Part shown: piece by piece, positions 8,466 through 15,058 of the stretch
How positions within the stretch are numbered: position 1 is the first letter of the stretch
Layout of the letters: every line of letters begins with the position of its first letter
Source of the DNA: a virus
Reading direction: 5' to 3' (one strand)
DNA: 60,942 nucleotides
IMG/VR virus record: IMGVR_UViG_3300036908_000165
Span: 1-60,942 of that record
Made by a program: the position numbers and the translations under genes
Notes under the pieces: generated by a model
Told to the model about the DNA's origin: nothing
Databases searched by the model: none
Seen by the model: only the letters and a program-made list of their open reading frames with translations

Positions 8466-8722
8466 GACCGATGATCCTCCAGCAGCTTCTTCACTGCGTC
8501 GATCGTCGACATCGGGGCGTAGACCAGAAACTCGACCCCAACGCCGCCGGCCTTGATCTTCTCGCGCCGGTACGCCACCGTCTCGCCCACCACGGGCTCA
8601 TCCGGCCTTTTAGCGCCCCACGTCTCCCACCGAAACAGCTTCGTCACAACGGGCATACCGTTCTCAACCAAGCACGACCCGCCGTCGACCGGGCCACCGA
8701 TGCACACCAACTCGTCAACCAT
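8462..8722 (-). CDS. Small protein of unknown function
   Basis: 86 residues with GAGG before the ATG. It begins MVDELVCIGGPVDGGSC and ends DAVKKLLEDHRS. The pattern of a glycine-rich beta start, a YRREKIKAGG centre and a LVYAPMS strand is common in small phage proteins of unknown function. Overlaps the next gene by the stop codon. Confidence 0.6.
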   Translation of the reverse strand: MVDELVCIGGPVDGGSCLVENGMPVVTKLFRWETWGAKRPDEPVVGETVAYRREKIKAGGVGVEFLVYAPMSTIDAVKKLLEDHRS

Positions 8723-8730
8723 TTGTCGCC

Positions 8731-8931
8731 TCAGCCGTTACAGTAATCTTCGTAGGACGCATAGACCTTCACGCCATTGCGCCACTCGTACTTCGGTTTC
8801 GGCCACGACATTTCAGCGCGTGCCCACGGCTCGCCCCACGACTCGCGTTGCGCACGCAGTATCGCCGCGCGCTGCTCGGGCGTCATTGCCTCAACCTCGG
8901 CCTTCGCTCGGTGCAAAAGAAGAACCGTCAT
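8731..8931 (-). CDS. 66-residue protein of unknown function
   Basis: The start at 8931 (MTVLLLHRAKAEVEAM) overlaps the previous stop as TGATG, which is preferred over a longer frame upstream. Charged N-terminal helix, Trp-rich middle (SWGEPWARAEMSWPKPKYEW). Not recognised. Confidence 0.58.
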   Translation of the reverse strand: MTVLLLHRAKAEVEAMTPEQRAAILRAQRESWGEPWARAEMSWPKPKYEWRNGVKVYASYEDYCNG

Positions 8932-9152
8932 CACATCCTCGCATAGAACAACCGGGCGCTCTGCTCCTCGGCCGCAACGGCTTCTTGCGCCAACATTCGC
9001 CAGCGAATCGCCGCGACGACGGCACGCTCCCTGGCGCTGACCGGATCCGGCAACGCGCACAGCATATCGGGCAGCCGACACGGATCGATCGACAGATAGC
9101 CCTGGCAAGCTATCGCAAACTCCGAGCTCATATAGTCAGGATCGAAACTCAC
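8931..9152 (-). CDS. 73-residue alpha-helical protein
   Basis: The preferred start is GTG at 9152, overlapping the previous stop, with GGGAGG five bases upstream. An ATG seven codons later is the alternative. Largely helical, with ARERAVVAAIRWRMLAQEA. Not recognised. Confidence 0.55.
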   Translation of the reverse strand: MSFDPDYMSSEFAIACQGYLSIDPCRLPDMLCALPDPVSARERAVVAAIRWRMLAQEAVAAEEQSARLFYARM

Positions 9153-9340
9153 CCCGCGCCTCCCCGCTTCTCGGCCGCCGCCGGAACGCCTTTGTCGATC
9201 AGGTCGTGCGCCACGACGGTCGGCGGCCGGCCGAGTAGCTCGGCGAACGCCCACAGCCGATCGCGCAGCCTGGACGAGACGGCGATCGTGACGTGGTAGC
9301 GCTTGGCGTCGTCGCCCTTGTCGCGCCAGTGCCGCGTCAT
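9149..9340 (-). CDS. Ribbon-helix-helix type small regulator
   Basis: 63 residues, start overlapping the previous stop as ATGA. The core YHVTIAVSSRLRDRLWAFAE, followed by LLGRPPTVVAHDLIDKG, has the strand-helix-turn-helix pattern of Arc/CopG-type proteins. Such dimers bind short palindromes. Within an operon of head and packaging genes it may regulate this operon. Assignment is by pattern only. Confidence 0.55.
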   Translation of the reverse strand: MTRHWRDKGDDAKRYHVTIAVSSRLRDRLWAFAELLGRPPTVVAHDLIDKGVPAAAEKRGGAG

Positions 9341-9582
9341 TCGCCGTTCTCGCATGTTACCGTCGGTAGAGGCGGAAGAGGGTCGGCGGTTGTCGGCTCT
9401 CGTCGCACCGGAACGCTCGGCGCACAGGGCGACTTCGCCACCCACTCGTCGAGTCGCGCCATCGCCCGCTCGCCCTGGCGCGCGATCACGATCAACCGCT
9501 GCAGCTTCAGATGCAGGCTCTGTGCGAACCACACGTTCGCTGTTTCAAGCAAATCACGCTCGAGATCGTCGAGTTCGCTCAT
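9337..9582 (-). CDS. 81-residue helical protein
   Basis: ATG at 9582 with GGGAG seven bases upstream, overlapping the previous stop (ATGA). Starts MSELDDLERDLLETANVW; likely a coiled coil (residues 1-50), then a Pro-rich tail. Could act with the terminase as a small-subunit-like protein, but no DNA-binding motif is seen. Unknown. Confidence 0.58.
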   Translation of the reverse strand: MSELDDLERDLLETANVWFAQSLHLKLQRLIVIARQGERAMARLDEWVAKSPCAPSVPVRREPTTADPLPPLPTVTCENGE

Positions 9583-9695
9583 CCGAAAGCTCCCACACCC
9601 CAGAAAAAACAGATTGTAGACAACGCGCCGAGTCCCAGCCCGAAATCGAGCGAAACGGCCACGCCAACCGCAACGAAAGCTATGACAAGGCTCAT
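9579..9695 (-). CDS. Tiny membrane protein (38 residues)
   Basis: Almost entirely hydrophobic: starts MSLVIAFVAVGVAVSLDFG and continues through TICFFWGVG. Both ends overlap neighbours by ATGA, which is how real genes are joined in this operon. Probable single or double membrane span; role unknown. Confidence 0.55.
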   Translation of the reverse strand: MSLVIAFVAVGVAVSLDFGLGLGALSTICFFWGVGAFG

Positions 9696-9808
9696 CGCTT
9701 CCGTACTCCAAACGCCCGCGGCCGCGAGCGATTACGCAGCCAACGCATGGTTTGCGCCGCGGCGACCCAGCCGGCGAGAAACCCGACGACGGCGCCGAGG
9801 CCGAACAT
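9692..9808 (-). CDS. Tiny membrane protein with basic tail (38 residues)
   Basis: Starts MFGLGAVVGFLAGWVAAA, a membrane span, followed by a strongly basic tail (RWLRNRSRPRAFGVRKR). Overlaps both neighbours (TGATG upstream, ATGA downstream). The span-plus-basic-tail form resembles small phage membrane proteins; a holin-like role is possible but it is far from the endolysin. Confidence 0.55.
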   Translation of the reverse strand: MFGLGAVVGFLAGWVAAAQTMRWLRNRSRPRAFGVRKR

Positions 9809-10083
9809 CACTGCACGATCTCCTCGCCGACCCGGCACGGCGGCCACCAGATGTTACCACCTTCGCGCGGCTCATCGATACCGAGCCAAATCCAGTGCTC
9901 TTCACCATCTTCGCCGTAGCCGTCAAAGCGCGCCGGCTGCTCATTCTGCGACCAGTGCTCTCGGCTCGCCGCATGCGCCTCGTCGGTGAATTCACTCGGG
10001 TCAAAGCCGGGCGGCATGAAGTCGACGTCCCACGTCGGCCTCGCCCAGTAGAACGCGCCGGGCTTGAACTTCCGTTCGCTCAT
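9808..10083 (-). CDS. Unknown protein, first gene of terminase operon
   Basis: 91 residues with AAGGAG nine bases before the ATG. Trp- and acid-rich (AFYWARPTWDVDFMPPG, HWIWLGIDEPREGGNIWW). First gene after the palindrome-containing promoter at 10115-10143. Similar Trp-rich small proteins occur in many phages without known function. Confidence 0.65.
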   Translation of the reverse strand: MSERKFKPGAFYWARPTWDVDFMPPGFDPSEFTDEAHAASREHWSQNEQPARFDGYGEDGEEHWIWLGIDEPREGGNIWWPPCRVGEEIVQ

Positions 10084-10114
10084 TGTCGCGGGCTCCTTCG
10101 CTCTGCACGCTGAA

Positions 10115-10143
10115 AGCTATTCGATACCACGGTATCATGTCAA
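10115..10143 (-). promoter_or_regulatory. Leftward promoter with ATACC/GGTAT operator
   Basis: A perfect TTGACA (10143 to 10138) is followed two bases later by the near-palindrome ATACCGTGGTAT and then CGAATAG. The same element occurs at 45936, 49727 and 49899, always next to a TTGACA. It sits 32 bases before the first gene of the terminase operon. The -10 box is uncertain: TATCGA is too close to this -35, ATAGCT at 17 bases is weak, so activation by a bound protein is possible. Confidence 0.6.
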
Positions 10144-10162
10144 GACCGAGCCTGATCCGCGT

Positions 10163-10717
10163 TCATGCCAGAACCCCATTCAAGCAGCGATAGACGGTGG
10201 CCCGCGAAATCTCGAACTTGCGAGCGGTCTTGGACGCGCCGATCGCCGTGACGGAAGCTTTGACCTTCTCAGCATCGCAAACGTGGGGCCGGCCCTTGCC
10301 GATGTATTTGCCGGCGGCCTTCGCCCGTTCGATCCCAGCCATCTGCCGCTCGCGACGGATCTCGTTCTCGAACTCGGCGAACACTCCTAGCATCGACAAG
10401 AAGGCCGAGCCGGCGGCGGTCGACGTGTCGATCTGCTGCTGGACGACGCGCAACGCCACGCCGCGCTTCTTCAAATCGTGGACGATGTTGCACAGATCGC
10501 GCGTCGAGCGCGCCAGGCGGTCAATTTTCGTCACCACCAGGTCGTCGCCGGTGCGCAGGAACTCGAGCAGCGTCTTGAGTTCGGGCCGATCGTCGACATT
10601 CCGGCCGCTGATCTTCTCCTGCCGAACGATCTCGCAACCCGCCTTCTGCAGCGCCTCGACCTGAATCGCGCAGTCCTGATCGGCGGAGCTGACGCGGGCG
10701 TATCCATACTTAGCCAT
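10163..10717 (-). CDS. Serine recombinase (resolvase/invertase type)
   Basis: 184 residues. The N-terminal YGYARVSSADQD holds the catalytic serine (about Ser10 or Ser11); conserved Arg residues lie in KIDRLARSTRDL (about 65-76) and the E-helix is FAEFENEIRRERQMAGI. The C terminus has a resolvase helix-turn-helix (ARKFEISRATVYRCLNG). Length fits the small resolvase/invertase family, not large serine integrases, so it may resolve multimers or invert DNA rather than integrate. It faces the repeat-rich region at 10718-11640. Confidence 0.92.
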   Translation of the reverse strand: MAKYGYARVSSADQDCAIQVEALQKAGCEIVRQEKISGRNVDDRPELKTLLEFLRTGDDLVVTKIDRLARSTRDLCNIVHDLKKRGVALRVVQQQIDTSTAAGSAFLSMLGVFAEFENEIRRERQMAGIERAKAAGKYIGKGRPHVCDAEKVKASVTAIGASKTARKFEISRATVYRCLNGVLA

Positions 10718-10751
10718 CTGAGTCCCCTTGGTTTGAGTCGCCAGAGGATCA

Positions 10752-10763
10752 TAACAGGTTGTA
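10752..10763. promoter_or_regulatory. TAACAGGTTGTA operator-like site
   Basis: Imperfect form of TAACAAnTTGTTA, found at 30023-30035 and 31283-31295. It lies 35 bases upstream of the recombinase start, where a repressor could act. Confidence 0.35.
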
Positions 10764-11144
10764 TCCGCAAAGCAACAACAAAGATGCGGTCGAGATACGT
10801 TTTGTTAGCACCAGGCGAGACGAATAGCCGGAATAGCGGAGCTGGCCGGCGGCTACCCGGCCAGATGCCCCGTATTTCACAGAAAATTTGGGGCGGCGGG
10901 CGAGATGGGGCACACGAATCTCGGGCGGGGCCGGTGTCCATTTTTCCTAGAAAAATCAACAATTTAGCAGAAATTGCCATCTGGCGGCCGCCCGGTCGCC
11001 TGGCGCGCCGGCGTGTCTCGAAACGGTAAACTCGCCAGCGTCGCGAGCCGACCGTCTCTTTATACGTCGCTTTAGCTGCGACACGTTGTCTCATATTAAC
11101 AATCACGACTAAGAAACAATGCGCTCGCGACGCCTGGTCGGGTC

Positions 11145-11181
11145 GTTCGACATAGCGAACGAATCATCCGCTATGCCGAAC
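11145..11181. repeat. 37-bp dyad, copy 1 of an inverted pair
   Basis: An 18-base half site on each side of a central A. The inner core reads ATAGCGAACGA, A, TCATCCGCTAT. The same sequence in reverse orientation recurs at 11343-11379. Such dyads are the size used by serine invertases or long-operator regulators. Confidence 0.6.
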
Positions 11182-11229
11182 ACCACAGCACGCTTGAGCG
11201 AAATTTTTGACAGAAAAATGGGCCGATTC

Positions 11230-11276
11230 GGGTTTGCAAACCGGACAAGTTGTTATTTTAACCGGTCCGCAAACCC
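11230..11276. repeat. Hairpin with 15-bp arms
   Basis: GGGTTTGCAAACCGG and CCGGTCCGCAAACCC are inverted with two mismatches around a 17-base AT-rich loop containing ACAAGTTGTTA. The left arm is itself a palindrome (GGTTTGCAAACC). Confidence 0.6.
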
Positions 11277-11528
11277 ACCGCGGCTCGCCGGCCGATCCGG
11301 CGCCGCTCTGTTATCAGGCGCGATTTGCGAACGCGTCGGGACGTTCGGAATAACGGATGATTCGTTCGTTATGCCGGTTGGCAGACTGTTGGCAGATACG
11401 ATTTGTTCTAGCGCCAGCCGCTTCATAAACCGATTCGCCGACAAGCCACGCGACGCTGCGAGCGCGTGCAAAGCGCGCGTTTCCGGCTGCGGGATACGAA
11501 AAATAATAGGATTCGTGCGTTTTGACAC
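11253..11528 (-). CDS. Possible ribbon-helix-helix DNA-binding protein
   Basis: 91 residues from a GTG with no clear ribosome binding site. The N-terminal part (PIIFRIPQPETRALHALAAS then RGLSANRFMKRLALEQI) has a convincing ribbon-helix-helix pattern. The C-terminal 45 residues are low-quality sequence that runs through the dyad repeat at 11343-11379 and may not be native. If the dyads mediate inversion, this C terminus would be exchanged. Confidence 0.5.
   Translation of the reverse strand: MSKRTNPIIFRIPQPETRALHALAASRGLSANRFMKRLALEQIVSANSLPTGITNESSVIPNVPTRSQIAPDNRAAPDRPASRGGFADRLK
11343..11379. repeat. Dyad, copy 2 in opposite orientation
   Basis: Core ATAACGGATGA, T, TCGTTCGTTAT. Read on the minus strand it matches copy 1 except for the A/G exchange in each arm and a few flanking bases. 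The two copies bracket about 160 bases. Confidence 0.6.
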
Positions 11529-11648
11529 GCTATGAAACTAAGGGCGCGCTGCGTCCGGCGCAACTCTGCAAAAATATTTTCGACAAAAGCTTGACAAACG
11601 TCGAAACAAGGCGCAATCTCGAATCCTGGAACGAGAGGAGCCGACAAT

Positions 11649-12002
11649 ATGAGCGCGACGATCAATGTCCCGGCCTTCAAGGCTATCTGCCGCGAAATAT
11701 GCGCGAACCTGCCGGCGCTCCTGGCGGAACGCAATCCGATCTATCCCGATGAGCCGATGTTTCCCTCAGCACTCGCTGCGGTTCGCACCGAATTAGCCGA
11801 GCGCCGGAAGGAATGGGCGACGTCGGTCAAGCCGGCTAAGACGCGTCGGGATTACGAGCTCGATTTCGCCGCCGCCGCTCACCACACTCGCAGCCATGCG
11901 CAATGGGCTGCGAGTGCGGCATCGCGCAACGTCACTTGCGCCGGCGCCATCGCCAAAGCTCGCGATCGAATTACCGTTCCGCGACGGAACGCGACTCCCT
12001 AG
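11649..12002 (+). CDS. Unknown protein with a tail copied from the DUF2800 nuclease
   Basis: 117 residues, GAGGAG eight bases before the ATG; first gene of the rightward operon. The first 75 residues (SATINVPAFKAICREICANL onward) are unfamiliar and helical. Residues about 76-101 (AHHTRSHAQWAASAASRNVT and on) match the N terminus of the nuclease at 26048-27364, because an 83-base segment is shared in opposite orientation. The last residues are arginine-rich, suggesting the original C terminus was replaced. Function unknown. Confidence 0.6.
   Translation: MSATINVPAFKAICREICANLPALLAERNPIYPDEPMFPSALAAVRTELAERRKEWATSVKPAKTRRDYELDFAAAAHHTRSHAQWAASAASRNVTCAGAIAKARDRITVPRRNATP
11873..11955 (+). repeat. 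83-bp dispersed hairpin element, copy 1
   Basis: Identical to 27277-27359 on the other strand except one base. Inside is a perfect 11-bp hairpin, CACTCGCAGCC with GGCTGCGAGTG, around ten bases. Near identity implies recent copying or selection on both copies. Confidence 0.9.
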
Positions 12003-12033
12003 ATAACCGAACGATCAAGCAAGGGAGCGAATC

Positions 12034-12459
12034 ATGGCCAAGCATCGTTGGAATTACAACGGCGACGGGAATCTGCGAGCGGGCGGCTTCTACTGGCGGG
12101 AAGACGGCGCGGAAGATTACGTCTTGGCGGTCCGCGTCACGCCATGCCCGAGCGCCGGCGGACCGTCGAATCTGTTCCATATCGAAAGCGGCTCGATCTA
12201 TTTGCCGCCCGATCCTGCCAAGCGGAAAATCGCACTCGGTTGCTGCGGCTATGCGTTCGAAACCGCGACGCGATCGGAAATCGTCGAAGCGTTCATGGTC
12301 TATGCCGGAATCGACGGTGGCGACGAAACCGTGATTCGCATCGGACCGCCCGATCCTTTTTTCATCGATCGCGGCGACGCCTGGAACCCGCAACCGGATA
12401 CGATCCTGCGCGCGAACCGATCGCTCGAACGCTACGTGCGCGATACCTTTCTCGACTGA
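12034..12459 (+). CDS. Unknown soluble protein
   Basis: 141 residues, beginning MAKHRWNYNGDGNLRAGGFY, with GGGAG before the ATG. Mixed beta/alpha composition with many Asp/Gly/Pro turns, e.g. HIESGSIYLPPDPAKRK. No membrane segment or catalytic motif. Second gene of the rightward operon, 31 bases after the first. I do not recognise it. Confidence 0.62.
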   Translation: MAKHRWNYNGDGNLRAGGFYWREDGAEDYVLAVRVTPCPSAGGPSNLFHIESGSIYLPPDPAKRKIALGCCGYAFETATRSEIVEAFMVYAGIDGGDETVIRIGPPDPFFIDRGDAWNPQPDTILRANRSLERYVRDTFLD

Positions 12460-12528
12460 ACGCTAACCCTTGCCGCGGTTGAGCGCCGCGGCGAGATTTA
12501 GCAGTCAACCGAGCAAGAGGAGTAGACC

Positions 12529-12624
12529 ATGCTTTACGACAATGACGAATTCGAGCGCGGCGGGCGGATCGCTCGTTTTCAGCGCCGGTCGCGCCTACTA
12601 CTACCTGGGAGATTGACGCCATGA
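12529..12624 (+). CDS. 31-residue basic peptide
   Basis: AGAGGAG lies close upstream; starts MLYDNDEFERGGRIARFQ and is Arg/Leu-rich towards the end. Its stop overlaps the next start as ATGA. Probably a coupled small gene; unknown role. Confidence 0.45.
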   Translation: MLYDNDEFERGGRIARFQRRSRLLLPGRLTP

Positions 12625-12797
12625 CCGCTTGGATCGATCCGCGCGCCCCGCGACGCCCCTTGCTGCGCTCGCCGGGCTTTCGCCGGCGCATGGCGCTGAG
12701 ACGCGCCGGCGCCCTTCTCATGGACGCTCTCGAGCTGGTAGCAATCGCCGCCTTTGTCGGCGGTTTACTGGCGATGCTCGAGGCTCTTTCACACTGA
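12621..12797 (+). CDS. 58-residue membrane protein
   Basis: Arg-rich N terminus (RRPLLRSPGFRRRMALRR) followed by one membrane span near residues 38-56 (ELVAIAAFVGGLLAMLEAL). Positive-inside rule suggests the N terminus stays in the cytoplasm. Overlaps the previous gene as ATGA. Unknown function. Confidence 0.55.
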   Translation: MTAWIDPRAPRRPLLRSPGFRRRMALRRAGALLMDALELVAIAAFVGGLLAMLEALSH

Positions 12798-12807
12798 GGG
12801 TGAGCCG

Positions 12808-13170
12808 ATGAAAATCACCAAACGCATATTACAGGCAAAAGGCGCCTACGCCTCGCAAGTCGCGCTGTTCGCCAAAACGTTCCCGCGCGGAGCAGAAATC
12901 ACGGAAGCGGTTTGCCTTTCTGTCGCCGATAAATTCGACTGGTATTGGGCCGCGCATAATCTTCTCTCGCCTGAATCCTGTGCGAAGTACCGGCGCGTCC
13001 ACGCTCTGACCTATGCGGAGTACCAGCGCGTCCGCGCTCTGGCCTATGCGGAGTACCAGCGCGTCTGCGCTCCGGCATATGCAGAGTATCAGCGTGTCTG
13101 CGCGCTATCCTGTGAGGATCACGAGCGCGTCTGCGCTCAAACGTTCGGGCGCCTCGCCGCTTCGGAATAG
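12808..13170 (+). CDS. Protein with five 11-residue tandem repeats
   Basis: 120 residues from the ATG after GAGGGTGAGCCG. Residues 1-57 are helical (KRILQAKGAYASQVALFAKT). Residues 58-112 are five repeats of the form YAEYQRVCALA. Repeats of this type are seen in phage and bacterial proteins of unknown function; they should form a long helix with Tyr, Arg and Cys at fixed spacing. Repeat number may vary between relatives because the DNA is also repeated. Confidence 0.6.
   Translation: MKITKRILQAKGAYASQVALFAKTFPRGAEITEAVCLSVADKFDWYWAAHNLLSPESCAKYRRVHALTYAEYQRVRALAYAEYQRVCAPAYAEYQRVCALSCEDHERVCAQTFGRLAASE
12979..13143 (+). repeat. Five tandem 33-bp repeats
   Basis: Units begin TATGCGGAGTACCAGCG or close variants; the two central copies are most alike and the outer ones diverged, as expected from slippage growth. 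Confidence 0.85.
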
Positions 13171-13237
13171 CAGAAACCACACGCCCGCCGCCGCGCCTCT
13201 CTATCAACGCGGCGAACCTTCTGAAAAGGAGAAAACT

Positions 13238-13510
13238 ATGACGCAAGACAGGTACAAGAACGGCGTCGTTCAACGCCGCGTCGATCGTGTTCGCGTCGGC
13301 GACCTGGTCGACCTGCAAAACGACCGTTACGCCGATGCGCAAGGCTTCGAGACAGGCGAAACGGCAATCGTCGAATCGAGATTCGAATTTGCCGTCGTCG
13401 AATCGATCGAAGGCGAAACACCGCGATGCACCGTCCTGCACACATCGCAAGGCTCGTTCGGCTTTCCGCCGAGCCACTGGCTTAGTACCGACGGCGAGCA
13501 ACTCCGCTAA
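13238..13510 (+). CDS. Unknown beta-rich protein
   Basis: 90 residues, AAGGAG seven bases before ATG. RVGDLVDLQNDRYAD and FAVVESIEGETPRCTVLHTS resemble small SH3-like or KOW-like barrels, similar in style to the proteins at 17919 and 60148. Function unknown. Confidence 0.6.
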   Translation: MTQDRYKNGVVQRRVDRVRVGDLVDLQNDRYADAQGFETGETAIVESRFEFAVVESIEGETPRCTVLHTSQGSFGFPPSHWLSTDGEQLR

Positions 13511-13522
13511 AAAGGAGAAACC

Positions 13523-14179
13523 ATGTTCATCCCGAAGCCTTCGGACCGCTACCGTCCGCGCGCCGACGCCGCGCTCCTGTCGCGCCTCGTAACCGACGCT
13601 TGGCAGGACTACCAGAGCTGCATGTTCGACGCGACCGAACGCGACCGCGTCGCCGAAGTCGTCGCCAGGCGCCTCGAATCGCTCTACCCGACCGCCGACA
13701 TGGCCGTCCTGGGCCGCTACGGCGTGGCGCAGGCGCTCGACTCGATCGGTGTGCGTATGTGGAACCCTAAACAGCGCCTATGGGACCAGACGACCATCGT
13801 AGCCCTGCCACGCCCCATCCTCGCCCCGAGCAGCGAAAGGGGCCTGTACGTCGGCGGCGCTCGGCATTCCCGATCGCCGAACTACGGCGCCACGCAAGCC
13901 TGGCGCGACGCGCGGACACCCGAACAATGGGCCGAACTCGTCGCCTACCACGACGAAAACGAGCGCCGTCGCCTGCCGGAAAGCGTCGAACCATGGTTCG
14001 CTCGCATCGTCCAGGCGCGCGCCGCTTATCGCGCCGAATATGCACAAACAACTGACTTTCCTGAGAAATTTCACACAACGACGTCGCAATGGCCCCGCTG
14101 GATCGACATCGAATCGGCACACCCCATTCTCGGCGCATATGTCGCCGCGCGACGCGCTTCATTGGGGATCACAGCATGA
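13523..14179 (+). CDS. Unknown 218-residue protein
   Basis: AAAAGGAG before ATG. Starts MFIPKPSDRYRPRADAALL; helical N-terminal domain (to about residue 80), then a Pro/Arg-rich linker and a second helical part with RTPEQWAELVAYHDENERRR. No catalytic motif seen. The largest gene of the rightward operon, so perhaps its main product. Overlaps the next gene as ATGA. Confidence 0.6.
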   Translation: MFIPKPSDRYRPRADAALLSRLVTDAWQDYQSCMFDATERDRVAEVVARRLESLYPTADMAVLGRYGVAQALDSIGVRMWNPKQRLWDQTTIVALPRPILAPSSERGLYVGGARHSRSPNYGATQAWRDARTPEQWAELVAYHDENERRRLPESVEPWFARIVQARAAYRAEYAQTTDFPEKFHTTTSQWPRWIDIESAHPILGAYVAARRASLGITA

Positions 14180-14295
14180 CCGTCCGCTCCACACGCGACG
14201 CCTGGCGTAACGCCTGGCGTGACGCCCTGCCGCTTCTCGCCCAGGCGCTCTACCTGGCGGCGGCGCTGTGGGCGCTGTGGATGCTGCGAGGGTAG
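14176..14295 (+). CDS. 39-residue membrane peptide
   Basis: Starts MTVRSTRDAWRNAWRDALPL and ends in a hydrophobic AQALYLAAALWALWMLRG. Single span with basic N terminus. Last gene before a strong hairpin. Unknown role. Confidence 0.5.
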   Translation: MTVRSTRDAWRNAWRDALPLLAQALYLAAALWALWMLRG

Positions 14296-14332
14296 CACAG
14301 CGAAGCCTCTAGGACGGTCACTGGCAGGCTTG

Positions 14333-14362
14333 TCGGGCGCTGTGAGCAATCACAGCGCCCGA
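14333..14362. terminator. Perfect 13-bp hairpin in a convergent junction
   Basis: TCGGGCGCTGTGA, loop GCAA, TCACAGCGCCCGA. It lies between the rightward operon (ends 14295) and the leftward gene (ends 14371), so it can serve both. No T-run follows. Confidence 0.75.
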
Positions 14363-14370
14363 ACTGCGTT

Positions 14371-14757
14371 TCAGGCATACCAAACGTCCGCGCCCTCACC
14401 TATGCCGTCCCAAGCGTGGTCAACGATCGACAACCACCGTCCGCCATGGTCGCGGCTACGCGCACAAACCCGCTCAGCGACCGCCAGCATGGCGTCGGTG
14501 CTGTGTGTCTCTTCAAACAGAAACACGCCGACGAACCGAATTGAGTATCGTACCGCCTCCTCTATCGGCCTGCGAGCAAGATCCGCAATCAACGATTGGC
14601 TGCGCGTCGGAATGTTTTTATCAAAATCGAACGGTGTTCCCATAATCGACTTAGCGCCTGCTGAGGCGTCGCGCTTGAGATCGATCGCAACCAATTTCCG
14701 CAAGAGCGCTTCGAGCGCATCCTCAGCCATGGCGATCGTATGTTTTTCCCTTGTCAT
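14371..14757 (-). CDS. Unknown protein in a convergent, isolated position
   Basis: 128 residues, beginning MTREKHTIAMAEDALEALL. Helical N-terminal half and mixed C-terminal half ending GGRWLSIVDHAWDG. AT-rich DNA with TATAG...CTATA arms precedes it (14775-14795), suggesting its own promoter. Start is weakly supported (no strong ribosome binding site). Not recognised. Confidence 0.5.
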   Translation of the reverse strand: MTREKHTIAMAEDALEALLRKLVAIDLKRDASAGAKSIMGTPFDFDKNIPTRSQSLIADLARRPIEEAVRYSIRFVGVFLFEETHSTDAMLAVAERVCARSRDHGGRWLSIVDHAWDGIGEGADVWYA

Positions 14758-14811
14758 CGGAGTGTGTCCTATCTTTATAGTGCCTTGCTATAATCTATTC
14801 TGAGCGATGGA

Positions 14812-14860
14812 GGGGTAGGAAGGGGCCCGCCAATCCGAGGCGGGGGCCCCTTCCTACCCC
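14812..14860. terminator. Long GC hairpin (20-bp stem)
   Basis: GGGGTAGGAAGGGGCCCGCC pairs with GGCGGGGGCCCCTTCCTACC plus two more bases, with two extra C/G positions bulged, around a 7-base loop. It follows the prim-pol/helicase gene in the leftward direction and borders a G-rich repeat tract. Confidence 0.65.
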
Positions 14861-14994
14861 CGGGGGTATAAGGGGGTAGGTAGGCAGGGGGGTAGGAAGT
14901 AAGTAAGCAGGGAGTAGGTAGGGGAGTAGGAAGGTTGTAAGCAGGTAGTAAGCATGCAACCCTAGGTTAGTAAGCAGGGGGTAGGAAGGCGGAT
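14861..14994 (+). repeat. G-rich tract of degenerate GGTAGG/GTAAGC repeats
   Basis: A purine-rich strand made of short units such as GGGGGTAGG, GGAAGTAAGTAAGCAGGG and GTAGTAAGCATGC. It has enough G-runs for G-quadruplexes on the plus strand. No gene is credible here: the leftward frame through it is only a repetitive Leu/Pro/Tyr string. Confidence 0.7.
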
Positions 14995-15058
14995 ATAACA
15001 AAACGTATATCCTATCTCAGCCGAATAGATCGCTATCCTCGGCCGTACGTTTTGTTAT
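14995..15058. repeat. Inverted repeat around the end of the helicase gene
   Basis: ATAACAAAACGTA (14995-15007) and TACGTTTTGTTAT (15046-15058) are perfect 13-bp arms spanning the last codons and stop of the prim-pol/helicase gene. GATACGTTTTGTTA recurs at 10793-10806. May be a regulator site or an RNA processing/terminator stem. Confidence 0.6.

Larger units (their letters stand above)
10718..11640. other. Repeat-rich control region between divergent operons
   Basis: About 920 bases with one plausible gene (11253-11528). It holds two copies of a dyad sequence in opposite orientation (11145-11181 and 11343-11379), a hairpin at 11230-11276, a TAACA-type site at 10752-10763, and AT-rich spots (10940-10970, ATTTTTCCTAGAAAAAT). 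TTGACA motifs occur near 11208 and 11603, the latter 46 bases before the rightward operon. This arrangement would fit a recombination site, origin or main regulatory hub; nothing visible decides between these. Confidence 0.5.

Noticed and set aside
14795-15001. Leftward frame of 68 residues, Leu/Pro/Tyr-rich
   Set aside because: Translation of the G-rich repeat tract; lacks a ribosome binding site.
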